Below are positions 25,575 to 33,871 of a DNA stretch of 64,000 nt, piece after piece (the first letter of the stretch is position 1; each line of letters begins with the position of its first letter). The DNA is from Salmonella enterica subsp. enterica serovar Typhimurium str. LT2. GTDB taxonomy: Bacteria; Pseudomonadota; Gammaproteobacteria; Enterobacterales; Enterobacteriaceae. The stretch lies in the NCBI RefSeq assembly GCF_000006945.2, contig NC_003197.2, positions 1,116,001-1,180,000 of the forward strand, in the 5' to 3' direction. The notes below the pieces were generated by a model, which had not been told where the DNA came from, searched no databases, and worked only from the letters and a program-made list of their open reading frames with translations. The translations under genes and the position numbers were made by a program.

Positions 25575-26201
25575 CTATTGGCATGGATTGGTATCTTTTC
25601 GCATCATGGGACGTGTGAGCGCAGGTATGACGCGGTATGTTATTGACTTAGAATGTGGTTCCAGGAACTGGCGCATCCATACCCGAGCAGTTTCCGGTGT
25701 CAGTGCCAGCGGGCGACGATCGTGAATGTCTACCAGACCTTTATCGGCTGCGGAGGTAACAATCAGAAATCCCTCTGCTTCATCACCGCGCTCAAACGGC
25801 GTACTGCCAATGGCAGCCATGAATATCGGCTTCCCGTCCTTTCTGTGAATGAAATACGGCTGTTTTTTGTCGCCTTCCTTCTTCCACTCGAACCATCTAT
25901 CGGCAAAACAGATAGCCCGGCCATGCTGCCATAGTGGCTTAAACATTCTGCTGGAGGCCGCTGTCGCGACACGGGCGTTAATAAGTGGAGCTTTATCCCA
26001 CCATCCGGGAGCGTAACCCCAAATCACCGGGTCGAGATGTAATTGCTCGTCGCGTTCGCTCAATAGCAGGACTTTAGTCCCGGGCGCCACGTTATACCGG
26101 CCTATAGGCTGAGGGTCATAAGCAATATTACGATCGGCTTCGTCGGCCAGATATGCCAGATATTCTTCACGGGTCTGTGCTTGTGCAAAGCGTCCACACA
26201 T
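25575..26201 (-). CDS. SRAP-domain protein (YedK/HMCES family), C-terminus replaced
   Basis: A 208-residue member of the SOS-response-associated peptidase family, which forms a thiazolidine DNA-protein crosslink at abasic sites in single-stranded DNA. The catalytic Cys2 (MCGRF), the Asn of PLINAR, the Glu of WFEWKK and the His of VDIHDRRP are all present. After ARVWMRQ at about residue 177 the sequence leaves the family and ends EPHSKSITYRVIPALTRPMM plus nine more residues, so the last about 45 residues of a normal YedK (about 222) are replaced. The active site may remain intact. It lies between an IS66 remnant and a tRNA scrap. Confidence 0.82.
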   Translation of the reverse strand: MCGRFAQAQTREEYLAYLADEADRNIAYDPQPIGRYNVAPGTKVLLLSERDEQLHLDPVIWGYAPGWWDKAPLINARVATAASSRMFKPLWQHGRAICFADRWFEWKKEGDKKQPYFIHRKDGKPIFMAAIGSTPFERGDEAEGFLIVTSAADKGLVDIHDRRPLALTPETARVWMRQFLEPHSKSITYRVIPALTRPMMRKDTNPCQ

Positions 26202-26432
26202 ATGAAACCGCCAGTCGTCAGGCTGAAAGTATAGGGCAGGGGGAAAATGTGGCGCGCTCCGGTAATGATTTACAGGGAATTTATACAGTAATTCGAAATG
26301 AAAATTTGTGTATTGATGAATTCCGAAACTGAGCAGTGAGCAAACTGATGAATCAATCGCAAATTGCGTCGAATCTCGACGGCTTTATTCCCCAGTTTCA
26401 CCCCATAGCTTCCCCGTAGGAAATTGAGCCAT
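26202..26432. other. Intergenic sequence upstream of the SRAP gene
   Basis: This stretch has no convincing coding frame on either strand. It should carry the minus-strand promoter of the SRAP-domain gene and runs to the proL-type terminator; nothing else is recognised. Confidence 0.4.
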
Positions 26433-26458
26433 AAAAAAAACAGCCCTGACAGGCTGGT
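26433..26458 (-). terminator. Terminator left beside the tRNA-Pro scrap
   Basis: Read on the minus strand, CAGCC-TGTCA-GGGCTG is followed by eight T. It sits directly downstream of the tRNA 3' end, as the native terminator of a proL gene would. Confidence 0.75.
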
Positions 26459-26473
26459 TTTTAAGGGGAATTT

Positions 26474-26502
26474 TGGTCGGCACGAGAGGATTTGAACCTC
26501 CG
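26474..26502 (-). tRNA. 3' fragment of a proL-type tRNA-Pro (T-arm, acceptor, CCA)
   Basis: The minus strand reads CGGAGGTTCAAATCCTCTCG then TGCCGACCA, 29 bases identical to the T-arm, 3' acceptor strand and CCA of enterobacterial tRNA-Pro(GGG) as I know it. The D-arm and anticodon arm are absent, although CATGGGG just upstream recalls the anticodon region. It cannot make a functional tRNA. Such 3' scraps are left when an island integrates at, or is cut from, a tRNA gene. Confidence 0.7.
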
Positions 26503-26553
26503 CCCCCCCATGTTGGCGGTAGCCTGAATAATTATCTTGGTAAAGGTTAACTA

Positions 26554-27240
26554 TCATAAAATGGTACACCAGTCTTTCCAGGAGGAGGAGTGTAAAGGTT
26601 TTGGCTCATAAACACCGTCATAGTAAAGACCACAAATACTGCAATCTTCATTTTTATATTTATCATTGAATGCTAAGGTAAGCTTGTCATAGACATCAAT
26701 ATTTGATTGCCATTCAGGTGAGGTATTCATTGAATCATAAATTAATACTTTTTTCACTTCACTATCATAGCCTACAATGCACTCTGCATGTAGACATTCC
26801 GAGCCAAGTGAAGGCCTGATCAACATCAGTGGTCCATGGTTTTGTAATTCGTAAGAAATAAAACTCTCAAAGTCATCTTCTACAGTACTATTGAAAACTT
26901 CTGCCTGTAAAGCTTCTTTAATGTTTGTAAAAAGAGAGGATTCAGGTATTTTTTGCACATTCATTTCTTTTAATAAATTCTCACATTCTATTATATCAAT
27001 ACCCTCTAATATATTATTAAACGCTTGATTATCAGAAGTGATGTCCTCTAATGCACTATAATTATTGCCATCTCTGGATTTGATAACATTTAATGAGCAA
27101 ACCCAGCAATTATTGTAGAGGGTGTTGCCTGTGGTATCAAACTGGCTTTGAAAGTTACGATGGTGAATAATCTGACCCTGAGGAGTTGCTGTATTACTTC
27201 TGTAAACGCTGCCTAAACTATTTTGAATGTGTCTTAACAT
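26554..27240 (-). CDS. gtgE: Type III effector cysteine protease GtgE
   Basis: A 228-residue effector that cleaves the host GTPases Rab32, Rab29 and Rab38 and so blocks delivery of antimicrobial cargo to the Salmonella vacuole. The reported catalytic triad is present: Cys45 (YNNCWVC), His151 (CLHAEC) and Asp169 (IYDSM). There is no signal peptide, consistent with type III export. The gene is AT-rich (many A/T third positions) unlike the tail genes, suggesting later acquisition. It lies near the prophage right end with an AT-rich upstream region of 270 bases; regulation with SPI-2 is expected from the literature but not readable here. Confidence 0.95.
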   Translation of the reverse strand: MLRHIQNSLGSVYRSNTATPQGQIIHHRNFQSQFDTTGNTLYNNCWVCSLNVIKSRDGNNYSALEDITSDNQAFNNILEGIDIIECENLLKEMNVQKIPESSLFTNIKEALQAEVFNSTVEDDFESFISYELQNHGPLMLIRPSLGSECLHAECIVGYDSEVKKVLIYDSMNTSPEWQSNIDVYDKLTLAFNDKYKNEDCSICGLYYDGVYEPKPLHSSSWKDWCTIL

Positions 27241-27510
27241 AATATACTCGCCGAATAGTAATTTTGTTAATGTAATTATATACTACAGTGTGGATATTAA
27301 TACAATTCTTTTGTTGTTAATTATTATTTATGAAATTAATTAAAAGTGAATAAGTTAGAGGTGTTTGTTGGCCTTAAAATTACATTTGTTGAGGGGGCTT
27401 ATATGATATGTTTTTATTGTATTGTCGCATTTTTCTTAAGCTGAATCCGGATTTTGGGGAGGTGGCTAAATGTAAATGACGTGGTTTAAGATAAATCTAT
27501 TTTTAATAAG
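27241..27510. promoter_or_regulatory. AT-rich spacer upstream of gtgE
   Basis: No gene is visible in these 270 bases. The gtgE-proximal half is strongly AT-rich, with TATATACTACAGTG-type and TAATTATTATTTATG-type tracts that are plausible H-NS-bound, SsrB-relieved promoter DNA. Specific sites cannot be assigned by eye. Confidence 0.4.
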
Positions 27511-27702
27511 CTATCTGTTCAAATTTTCGCGATCGCTTTTGTTGGTATCACTATTCAAGCAGTTTGCCTGCATCGGCTTCACCCTCACTTCGGCATCAGG
27601 GAAAATCTGGTGCACCTGCTTCGTCAGTTCGGCCAGAATGATCTCGCTGGCCCCTTCGAGTCCTTCAACATTACGCTTGTCATAAACCAGTTCTACGAAC
27701 AT
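27511..27702 (-). CDS. gtgF: DinI/MsgA-like protein GtgF, short C-terminus
   Basis: From ATG 27702 the product is 63 residues, MFVELVYDKRNVEGLEGASE onward, matching the DinI-like MsgA family (the PDAEVRVKPM segment is diagnostic). The longer frame to 27777 runs through the promoter and is not coding. DinI proteins bind RecA filaments and tune SOS; MsgA is linked to survival in macrophages. Family members are about 80 residues and end with an acidic helix (EMFEEADMW type). Here the frame stops after SDRENLNR, so that helix is missing and function is doubtful. A LexA box lies 18 bases upstream. Confidence 0.75.
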   Translation of the reverse strand: MFVELVYDKRNVEGLEGASEIILAELTKQVHQIFPDAEVRVKPMQANCLNSDTNKSDRENLNR

Positions 27703-27719
27703 ACGTGTTTCGCTAATAA

Positions 27720-27735
27720 CTGTTTGTATATACAG
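27720..27735 (-). promoter_or_regulatory. LexA box upstream of gtgF
   Basis: CTGTTTGTATATACAG fits the LexA consensus CTGT-N8-ACAG exactly, 17 bases before the gtgF start. It places the gene under SOS control, as for dinI. Confidence 0.85.
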
Positions 27736-28128
27736 TATTTTTGCTTTGGCGGTTTTGTCTGTCAAGGCATGAACCACTTGTTTTTAAATTTTGGGGAACA
27801 TACTGCGGGCGTGTTTGTTATCGATTTTCCCTGCAGGGCTGATGGGGTCTGGCGTTGACTAAAATTATGTGTGGGGCATGGATGGGGCAAAAGTGGTCTG
27901 TGAAGTTCGTTAAAGTTCGTTAATCAAGCTTCATCTCGATCTCGCTCATCCCTTGTTTAAAGCGCTCCTGGACGATCTTTATCGATTTTAAAAACTATGA
28001 GTACATATTATAAAAATGTAGCAAATAGGCCGTTTGTGCCTGAAAAGATGAACATTCTGCGTAGCGCGATTTGCGCAACAGGAATAGACTGGAGTCGACA
28101 CTCTACACAAAGATGCGAAAGGTTTTTT
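27736..28128. other. Prophage right junction and pepN upstream region
   Basis: This stretch should hold the Gifsy-2 right attachment junction, since phage-type sequence ends before it and pepN follows. TGGGGCA occurs at 27872-27878 and 27883-27889, 11 bases apart, and the 10-mer AGTTCGTTAA is tandemly repeated at 27904-27923. These could be integrase arm or accessory sites. The exact core cannot be fixed without the left end. The pepN promoter must lie in about 27990-28110. An open frame running into pepN from 27997 is only an upstream extension. Confidence 0.45.
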
Positions 28129-30741
28129 ATGACACAACAGCCACAAGCCAAATACCGCCATGACTATCGCGCGCCGGATTACCAGATTACTGATATTGAC
28201 TTGACCTTTGACCTCGATGCCGAAAAAACCGTGGTCACCGCAATAAGCCAGGCTGTTCGTCATGGCGCGCCTGATGCGCCTCTTCGCCTTGATGGGGAAG
28301 ATTTAACGCTGGTATCTATCCACGTCAACGATGCGCCGTGGACAGCATATAAAGAAGAAGAGGGCGCGCTTGTCATCAGCGACCTGCCAGAGCGTTTTAC
28401 GTTACGCATTGTCAACGAGATAAGTCCGGCGGCGAATACGGCGCTGGAAGGATTGTACCAGTCAGGCGATGCGCTCTGTACCCAGTGTGAAGCGGAGGGC
28501 TTCCGCCATATTACCTGGTATCTTGACCGCCCGGACGTACTGGCGCGATTTACCACCAAAATTATTGCCGATAAAAGCAAATATCCGTTCCTGCTCTCCA
28601 ATGGCAACCGTGTTGCACAGGGCGAGCTGGAGAATGGCCGTCACTGGGTTCAGTGGCAAGATCCGTTCCCGAAACCGTGTTATCTGTTTGCGCTGGTGGC
28701 CGGTGATTTTGACGTGCTGCGCGATACCTTTACCACCCGCTCCGGGCGTGAAGTCGCATTAGAACTGTACGTTGACCGTGGCAATCTGGATCGTGCGCCG
28801 TGGGCAATGACCTCGCTGAAAAATTCCATGAAATGGGATGAAGCGCGTTTTGGGCTCGAATATGACCTCGACATCTATATGATTGTCGCGGTGGATTTCT
28901 TTAATATGGGCGCGATGGAGAATAAAGGTCTCAATATCTTTAACTCCAAATACGTGCTGGCGCGAACCGATACCGCGACGGATAAAGATTATCTCGATAT
29001 TGAGCGCGTGATAGGCCATGAGTATTTCCACAACTGGACCGGCAACCGCGTCACCTGCCGCGACTGGTTCCAGTTGAGCCTGAAAGAGGGGCTAACCGTG
29101 TTCCGCGATCAGGAGTTTAGCTCTGATTTGGGGTCACGCGCGGTGAACCGCATCAGTAACGTGCGTACCATGCGCGGTTTACAATTCGCGGAAGACGCCA
29201 GCCCGATGGCGCATCCTATCCGCCCGGATAAAGTAATCGAAATGAATAACTTCTACACCCTCACCGTTTATGAAAAGGGCGCGGAAGTCATTCGCATGAT
29301 CCACACGTTGCTGGGTGAGGAAAATTTCCAGAAGGGGATGCAGCTTTATTTTGAGCGCCATGACGGCAGCGCCGCGACGTGTGATGACTTCGTACAGGCG
29401 ATGGAAGATGCTTCTAATGTCGATTTGTCCCATTTCCGCCGCTGGTACAGTCAGTCCGGCACGCCGATTGTAACGGTAAAAGATGATTATAATCCGGAAA
29501 CCGAGCAGTACACGTTGACCATCAGCCAGCGCACTCCGGCGACGGCGGATCAGGCGGAGAAGCAGCCGCTGCATATTCCATTCGCCATCGAACTGTACGA
29601 TAACGAAGGCAACGTCATTCCGTTGCAAAAAGGCGGTCACCCGGTCAACGCCGTGCTGAACGTCACGCAGGCGGAGCAGACATTTACCTTCGATAATGTT
29701 TACTTCCAGCCTGTTCCGGCCTTGCTGTGCGAGTTTTCAGCGCCGGTGAAGCTGGAATATAAATGGAGCGATCAGCAGTTGACGTTCCTGATGCGCCATG
29801 CGCGCAATGATTTCTCCCGTTGGGATGCGGCGCAAAGCCTGCTGGCCACATACATTAAACTGAATGTGGCGCGTCATCAGCAGGGGCAACCGCTATCGCT
29901 TCCGGTGCATGTCGCTGATGCGTTCCGCGCAGTACTGTTGGATGAGAAAATCGATCCGGCGTTGGCCGCAGAAATTTTAACGCTGCCTTCGGCCAATGAA
30001 ATTGCGGAGCTGTTTGAGGTCATTGACCCGATCGCCATTGCGCAAGTTCGTGAAGCGCTAACGCGTACGCTGGCGGCAGAACTGGCGGATGAGTTCCTGG
30101 CTATCTATAACGCCAATCATCTGGATGAGTATCGTGTTGATCACGGCGATATCGGTAAGCGCACGCTGCGCAATGCTTGCCTGCGCTTCCTGGCGTTTGG
30201 CGAGACGGAGCTGGCTAATACGCTGGTCAGCAAACAGTATCGCGACGCCAATAATATGACCGATGCGCTGGCGGCCCTGTCTGCTGCTGTGGCGGCGCAG
30301 TTGCCGTGCCGCGATACGCTGATGCAGGAGTATGACGATAAGTGGCATCAGGACGGCCTGGTGATGGATAAATGGTTTATCCTGCAATCCACAAGCCCGG
30401 CGGAAAATGTACTGGAAACCGTACGCGGCCTGCTCAAACACCGTTCTTTCAGTATGAGCAACCCGAACCGCATCCGTTCATTAATTGGCGCGTTTGCTGG
30501 CAGCAACCCGGCGGCGTTCCATGCGCAAGACGGTAGCGGATACCAGTTCCTGGTCGAGATGCTGACCGATCTGAATAGCCGTAACCCGCAGGTAGCATCT
30601 CGCCTCATTGAACCGCTGATTCGTCTGAAACGTTATGATGATAAGCGTCAGGAGAAAATGCGTGCGGCGCTGGAGCAGTTAAAAGGACTGGAGAATCTTT
30701 CCGGCGATCTGTACGAGAAGATAACTAAAGCGTTAGCCTGA
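28129..30741 (+). CDS. pepN: Aminopeptidase N
   Basis: An 870-residue M1 metallo-aminopeptidase, the same length as E. coli PepN. GAMENKG (about 261-267) binds the substrate N-terminus, and HEYFH in VIGHEYFHNWTGNRV (about 297-301) plus a downstream Glu bind zinc. It is the main cytosolic aminopeptidase that finishes protein breakdown after ATP-dependent proteases. I chose ATG 28129, behind AAAGG and matching the known MTQQPQAKYRHDYRAPDY start; 44 extra upstream codons are open but not coding. In E. coli it is divergent from pncB; here the prophage separates them. Confidence 0.97.
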   Translation: MTQQPQAKYRHDYRAPDYQITDIDLTFDLDAEKTVVTAISQAVRHGAPDAPLRLDGEDLTLVSIHVNDAPWTAYKEEEGALVISDLPERFTLRIVNEISPAANTALEGLYQSGDALCTQCEAEGFRHITWYLDRPDVLARFTTKIIADKSKYPFLLSNGNRVAQGELENGRHWVQWQDPFPKPCYLFALVAGDFDVLRDTFTTRSGREVALELYVDRGNLDRAPWAMTSLKNSMKWDEARFGLEYDLDIYMIVAVDFFNMGAMENKGLNIFNSKYVLARTDTATDKDYLDIERVIGHEYFHNWTGNRVTCRDWFQLSLKEGLTVFRDQEFSSDLGSRAVNRISNVRTMRGLQFAEDASPMAHPIRPDKVIEMNNFYTLTVYEKGAEVIRMIHTLLGEENFQKGMQLYFERHDGSAATCDDFVQAMEDASNVDLSHFRRWYSQSGTPIVTVKDDYNPETEQYTLTISQRTPATADQAEKQPLHIPFAIELYDNEGNVIPLQKGGHPVNAVLNVTQAEQTFTFDNVYFQPVPALLCEFSAPVKLEYKWSDQQLTFLMRHARNDFSRWDAAQSLLATYIKLNVARHQQGQPLSLPVHVADAFRAVLLDEKIDPALAAEILTLPSANEIAELFEVIDPIAIAQVREALTRTLAAELADEFLAIYNANHLDEYRVDHGDIGKRTLRNACLRFLAFGETELANTLVSKQYRDANNMTDALAALSAAVAAQLPCRDTLMQEYDDKWHQDGLVMDKWFILQSTSPAENVLETVRGLLKHRSFSMSNPNRIRSLIGAFAGSNPAAFHAQDGSGYQFLVEMLTDLNSRNPQVASRLIEPLIRLKRYDDKRQEKMRAALEQLKGLENLSGDLYEKITKALA

Positions 30742-30767
30742 CAGTATCCGTTATAAAGAGGTAAGAC

Positions 30768-30804
30768 ATGCCCGGTAAGCGTTAGCGCTGCCGGGCATTT
30801 TTTT
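30768..30804 (+). terminator. Hairpin and T-run between pepN and pyrD
   Basis: ATGCCCGG...CCGGGCAT, about eight base pairs with a 14-base loop, followed by seven T. It also resembles a REP-like element (GCCCGGTAAGCG). Confidence 0.75.
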
Positions 30805-30847
30805 GCCGGACGATGACGCTTCCTGGCGAAACGTGAAGTGAGAATGA

Positions 30848-30863
30848 AGGAAAACGATTGCTA
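30848..30863 (+). promoter_or_regulatory. Candidate PurR operator of pyrD
   Basis: GGAAAACGATTGCTAT-like sequence matches the purine repressor palindrome (ACGNAAACGNTT type) at the place where PurR is known to bind in E. coli pyrD. The match is by eye. Confidence 0.5.
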
Positions 30864-30904
30864 TTTATTGCCGTAGGTCAATTCCCTTTTGCCTTGTTAT
30901 CGCC

Positions 30905-30933
30905 CATAATACGCCCCCGGTTTGCACACCGGG
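30905..30933 (+). promoter_or_regulatory. pyrD promoter -10 and pyrimidine-sensing leader hairpin
   Basis: CATAAT (30905-30910) is followed by a C-run and the hairpin CCCGG-TTTGCACA-CCGGG at 30916-30933, ending just before the ribosome site AGGAGAG. In E. coli, high CTP shifts the start to an upstream C so the hairpin forms and hides the ribosome site, while low CTP/high GTP starts lower and avoids it. The sequence preserves this arrangement. Confidence 0.75.
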
Positions 30934-30948
30934 AATCCAGGAGAGTTC

Positions 30949-31959
30949 ATGTACTATCCCTTCGTTCGTAAAGCCCTTTTCCAGCTCGATCCAGAGCGCG
31001 CTCATGAATTTACATTTCAACAATTACGCCGCATTACAGGTACGCCGCTGGAAGCGCTGGTGCGCCAGAAAGTACCGACAAAGCCGGTTACCTGCATGGG
31101 ACTTACCTTTAAAAATCCACTGGGGCTGGCTGCCGGTCTGGATAAAGACGGGGAGTGCATCGACGCGTTAGGCGCGATGGGGTTTGGCTCCCTGGAAATC
31201 GGCACCGTGACGCCGCGCCCACAGCCGGGTAACGATAAGCCGCGTCTTTTTCGTCTGGTGGATGCTGAAGGTCTGATCAATCGGATGGGCTTTAATAATC
31301 TGGGCGTCGATAACCTGGTCGAGAATGTTAAAAAAGCCCATTTTGATGGTATTCTGGGAATTAACATCGGTAAAAATAAAGATACGCCTGTCGAAAATGG
31401 CAAAGATGACTACCTGATTTGTATGGAAAAAGTCTATGCTTATGCGGGTTATATCGCCATTAATATTTCTTCGCCGAATACGCCAGGGCTACGTACGCTC
31501 CAGTATGGCGATGCGCTGGACGATCTGTTAACTGCCATTAAAAATAAGCAAAACGATCTTCAGGCGATCCACCATAAATATGTGCCGGTGGCAGTAAAGA
31601 TCGCGCCGGATCTTTGTGAAGAAGAATTGATCCAGGTTGCCGATAGCCTGCTTCGTCATAATATTGATGGGGTGATTGCGACAAATACCACCCTCGATCG
31701 TTCTCTGGTACAAGGAATGAAAAATTGCCAGCAAACGGGGGGATTAAGTGGCCGGCCATTACAATTAAAAAGCACAGAAATTATTCGCCGTTTATCCCAG
31801 GAGTTAAAGGGACAATTGCCTATTATCGGCGTCGGCGGCATTGACTCAGTTATCGCCGCGCGCGAGAAGATAGCGGCAGGAGCTACGCTGGTACAAATTT
31901 ATTCCGGCTTTATTTTTAAAGGCCCGCCATTGATTAAAGAAATCGTAACGCACATCTAA
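30949..31959 (+). CDS. pyrD: Dihydroorotate dehydrogenase, class 2
   Basis: A 336-residue membrane-associated flavoprotein that oxidises dihydroorotate to orotate in UMP synthesis, passing electrons to quinones. The N-terminal amphipathic helix ([20 protein letters not shown]) docks to the membrane. [22 protein letters not shown] and [15 protein letters not shown] line the FMN/substrate barrel, and [11 protein letters not shown] carries the catalytic Ser. The start at 30949 follows AGGAGAG and the regulatory hairpin; nine earlier in-frame codons belong to the leader. A terminator follows. Confidence 0.97.
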
Positions 31960-31976
31960 ACTTTACCCTTTATCAG

Positions 31977-32012
31977 ACAACCAGGGCTTTATTTCCGGCG
32001 CTGGTTGTTTTA
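31977..32012 (+). terminator. Terminator after pyrD
   Basis: ACAACCAG at 31977-31984 pairs with CTGGTTGT at 32001-32008, followed by a short T-rich tail. The loop is long (16 bases), so strength is uncertain. Confidence 0.55.
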
Positions 32013-32124
32013 TATTTCTCCACTGTTGCTTATTTAGACATTTTAGGCTTTTATTATTGGGGTAATAAACGAAGCGGCAAAAGGACAATGCTGTTACGAG
32101 TTGCTTAAAAGCGGGAGAGAGGTA

Positions 32125-32667
32125 ATGCGAATTAAACCTGACGATAACTGGCGCTGGTATTATGATGAAGAGCACGATCGTATGATGCTCGATCTCGCCA
32201 ATGGTATGCTTTTTCGCTCGCGCTTCTCTCGTAAAATGCTTACGCCGGACGCGTTTTGCCCGACCGGTTTTTGTGTGGATGATGCCGCGCTCTATTTTTC
32301 CTTTGAAGAAAAATGCCGGGATTTCGAATTAACCAAAGAGCAACGCGCGGAGCTGGTATTGAATGCGCTGGTGGCGATTCGCTATCTCAAACCGCAGATG
32401 CCGAAAAGCTGGCATTTTGTAGCGCATGGCGAAATGTGGACCCCGGGAACGGGCGATGCCGCAAGCGTCTGGTTAAGCGATACGGCGGAACAGGTTAATT
32501 TGCTGGTCGTTGAGCCGGGAGAAAATGCCGCGTTGTGTCTGCTGGCACAGCCGGGCGTGGTGATAGCAGGCCGAACCATGCAGCTTGGCGATGCGATTAA
32601 AATTATGAACGACAGGCTGAAACCGCAGGTTCACTGTCACAGTTTCAGCCTTGAACAAGCGGTTTAA
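32125..32667 (+). CDS. zapC: Cell division protein ZapC
   Basis: A 180-residue protein beginning MRIKPDDNWRWYYDEEHDRM and ending SFSLEQAV, nearly identical to E. coli ZapC (YcbW). It binds FtsZ polymers, promotes bundling and lowers GTP hydrolysis, stabilising the Z ring. The start at 32125 follows GAGAGAGGTA; eight earlier codons are leader. It converges on ycbX and their stops overlap by four bases. Confidence 0.95.
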   Translation: MRIKPDDNWRWYYDEEHDRMMLDLANGMLFRSRFSRKMLTPDAFCPTGFCVDDAALYFSFEEKCRDFELTKEQRAELVLNALVAIRYLKPQMPKSWHFVAHGEMWTPGTGDAASVWLSDTAEQVNLLVVEPGENAALCLLAQPGVVIAGRTMQLGDAIKIMNDRLKPQVHCHSFSLEQAV

Positions 32668-33773
32668 TTTTCCAGTCGTAACGCGGTCTTAGGCACGCAG
32701 CTACAGCTCAGAATCGTACCATCGTCACCCATAGCCGATTTTTTCAGCGGACTTACTTCGCCTTCCAGCAAACGTATCCGGCAGCAACCACAGATACCAG
32801 CCCGGCAAGAATACGGAATACGAATCCCCTGATTCTCCAACTGTTCCAGTAGTACCTGTTGATTATTCCCGCAGAAGGTTTGCCCCTGCCAGTCGATGGT
32901 TACACTCGCGTCCGGGTGTTTCTCTGGCGTAACGCTGTTGTCGACCGTTGTGGCGCCATAAGCTTTTGCCGGGGCTGTCGCCAGAATCTCCACCTCATCG
33001 CCGACGCGAATGACGCCGCTATTGCGGGCAATCAGATTCTGACCGAAATCCACATCGCCATTGTCCAGGGCGGTACGAAAAGCTTGCAGTGTCGCCAGCG
33101 GTTCTCCGGAAGGATGTTTTTGCCCCTTTTCAGGGCTGACGGTCGTAAAAATACAGCGGCTACAGGGCTTCACGACGTCAAAAATCACATCGCCAATGCG
33201 AAGCACTTTCCAGCTATCTTCCTCCCAGGCCGCTACGCCGGAAACCACTAAGTTTGGGCGAAATTGTTCCATTTGTACGCCTGCCGGACAACGCTGTTGC
33301 AGATCGCGCAGCGAGGCTTCGTTGGTCAATAAATACGGGTAGCCATCGGCAAATCCCAGCGGCACCGCGTTATGTCGTTTGACCCGGCGTGTCAACTGCG
33401 GCCCAACCCAGCGCAACTGGACATCGCGGGAGAAAAAGCCGCTCAACCATTGATTAATCGCCGTCGGGGCGACGCGAGCGGTAAAATGGTTTCCCCAGAC
33501 CTCGGTCGGCGCATCCTGCGGGGTGAAATCCGTAAAGCGAACCAGCGCGCTACTGCCGTCTGGCGCGGTCAAATGAAGGCCGTCGTGTAAGGGAGAGGGG
33601 GTAAAACGTACCATTTGTGGAAACTGGCGGGCGGTAATAAATGTGCCGTCAGGCTCGGTCACCATGAAGATGCGATCAAAAGCCAGGCCGCTGATATCTG
33701 CCAGCGCATGAGTCAGGCCAATGCCGCGCATGGATTTGACCGGATGAATAAAGAGCCGTGATAACGTCGCCAC
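32664..33773 (-). CDS. ycbX: MOSC-domain and 2Fe-2S ferredoxin-domain protein YcbX
   Basis: A 369-residue protein with an N-terminal MOSC beta-barrel (RLFIHPVKSMRGIGL; the CSRCIFTTVSPEKG segment carries the molybdenum-type Cys) and a C-terminal plant-type ferredoxin domain (YSCRAGICGCCRIRLLEGE) that binds a 2Fe-2S cluster. In E. coli it detoxifies N-hydroxylated bases such as 6-hydroxylaminopurine with the molybdenum cofactor. I place the start at GTG 33773 (VATLSRLFIHP), as in the family; 11 upstream codons are open but overlap the promoter region. It is divergent from rlmL. Confidence 0.92.
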   Translation of the reverse strand: MATLSRLFIHPVKSMRGIGLTHALADISGLAFDRIFMVTEPDGTFITARQFPQMVRFTPSPLHDGLHLTAPDGSSALVRFTDFTPQDAPTEVWGNHFTARVAPTAINQWLSGFFSRDVQLRWVGPQLTRRVKRHNAVPLGFADGYPYLLTNEASLRDLQQRCPAGVQMEQFRPNLVVSGVAAWEEDSWKVLRIGDVIFDVVKPCSRCIFTTVSPEKGQKHPSGEPLATLQAFRTALDNGDVDFGQNLIARNSGVIRVGDEVEILATAPAKAYGATTVDNSVTPEKHPDASVTIDWQGQTFCGNNQQVLLEQLENQGIRIPYSCRAGICGCCRIRLLEGEVSPLKKSAMGDDGTILSCSCVPKTALRLEN

Positions 33774-33810
33774 CGTACAGTCCCTCAAATGAAAATAAGC
33801 CTTCAACTTT

Positions 33811-33838
33811 ATGACATGGGCGTGAGATTAGCTATAAT
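33811..33838 (+). promoter_or_regulatory. Promoter of rlmL-uup
   Basis: ATGACA at 33811-33816 (-35) and TATAAT at 33833-33838 (-10) are separated by 16 bases, about 34 bases before the rlmL start. Confidence 0.7.
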
Positions 33839-33871
33839 GCGCAACAATTTTCTTAGCGTAAAAGTGACAAT

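Noticed and set aside
27703..27777. Longer start for the DinI-like gene
   Set aside because: It would run through the LexA box, and family members start at the later Met.
32859..33251. Plus-strand 130-codon frame inside ycbX
   Set aside because: It is antisense to a well-conserved enzyme and has no ribosome site.
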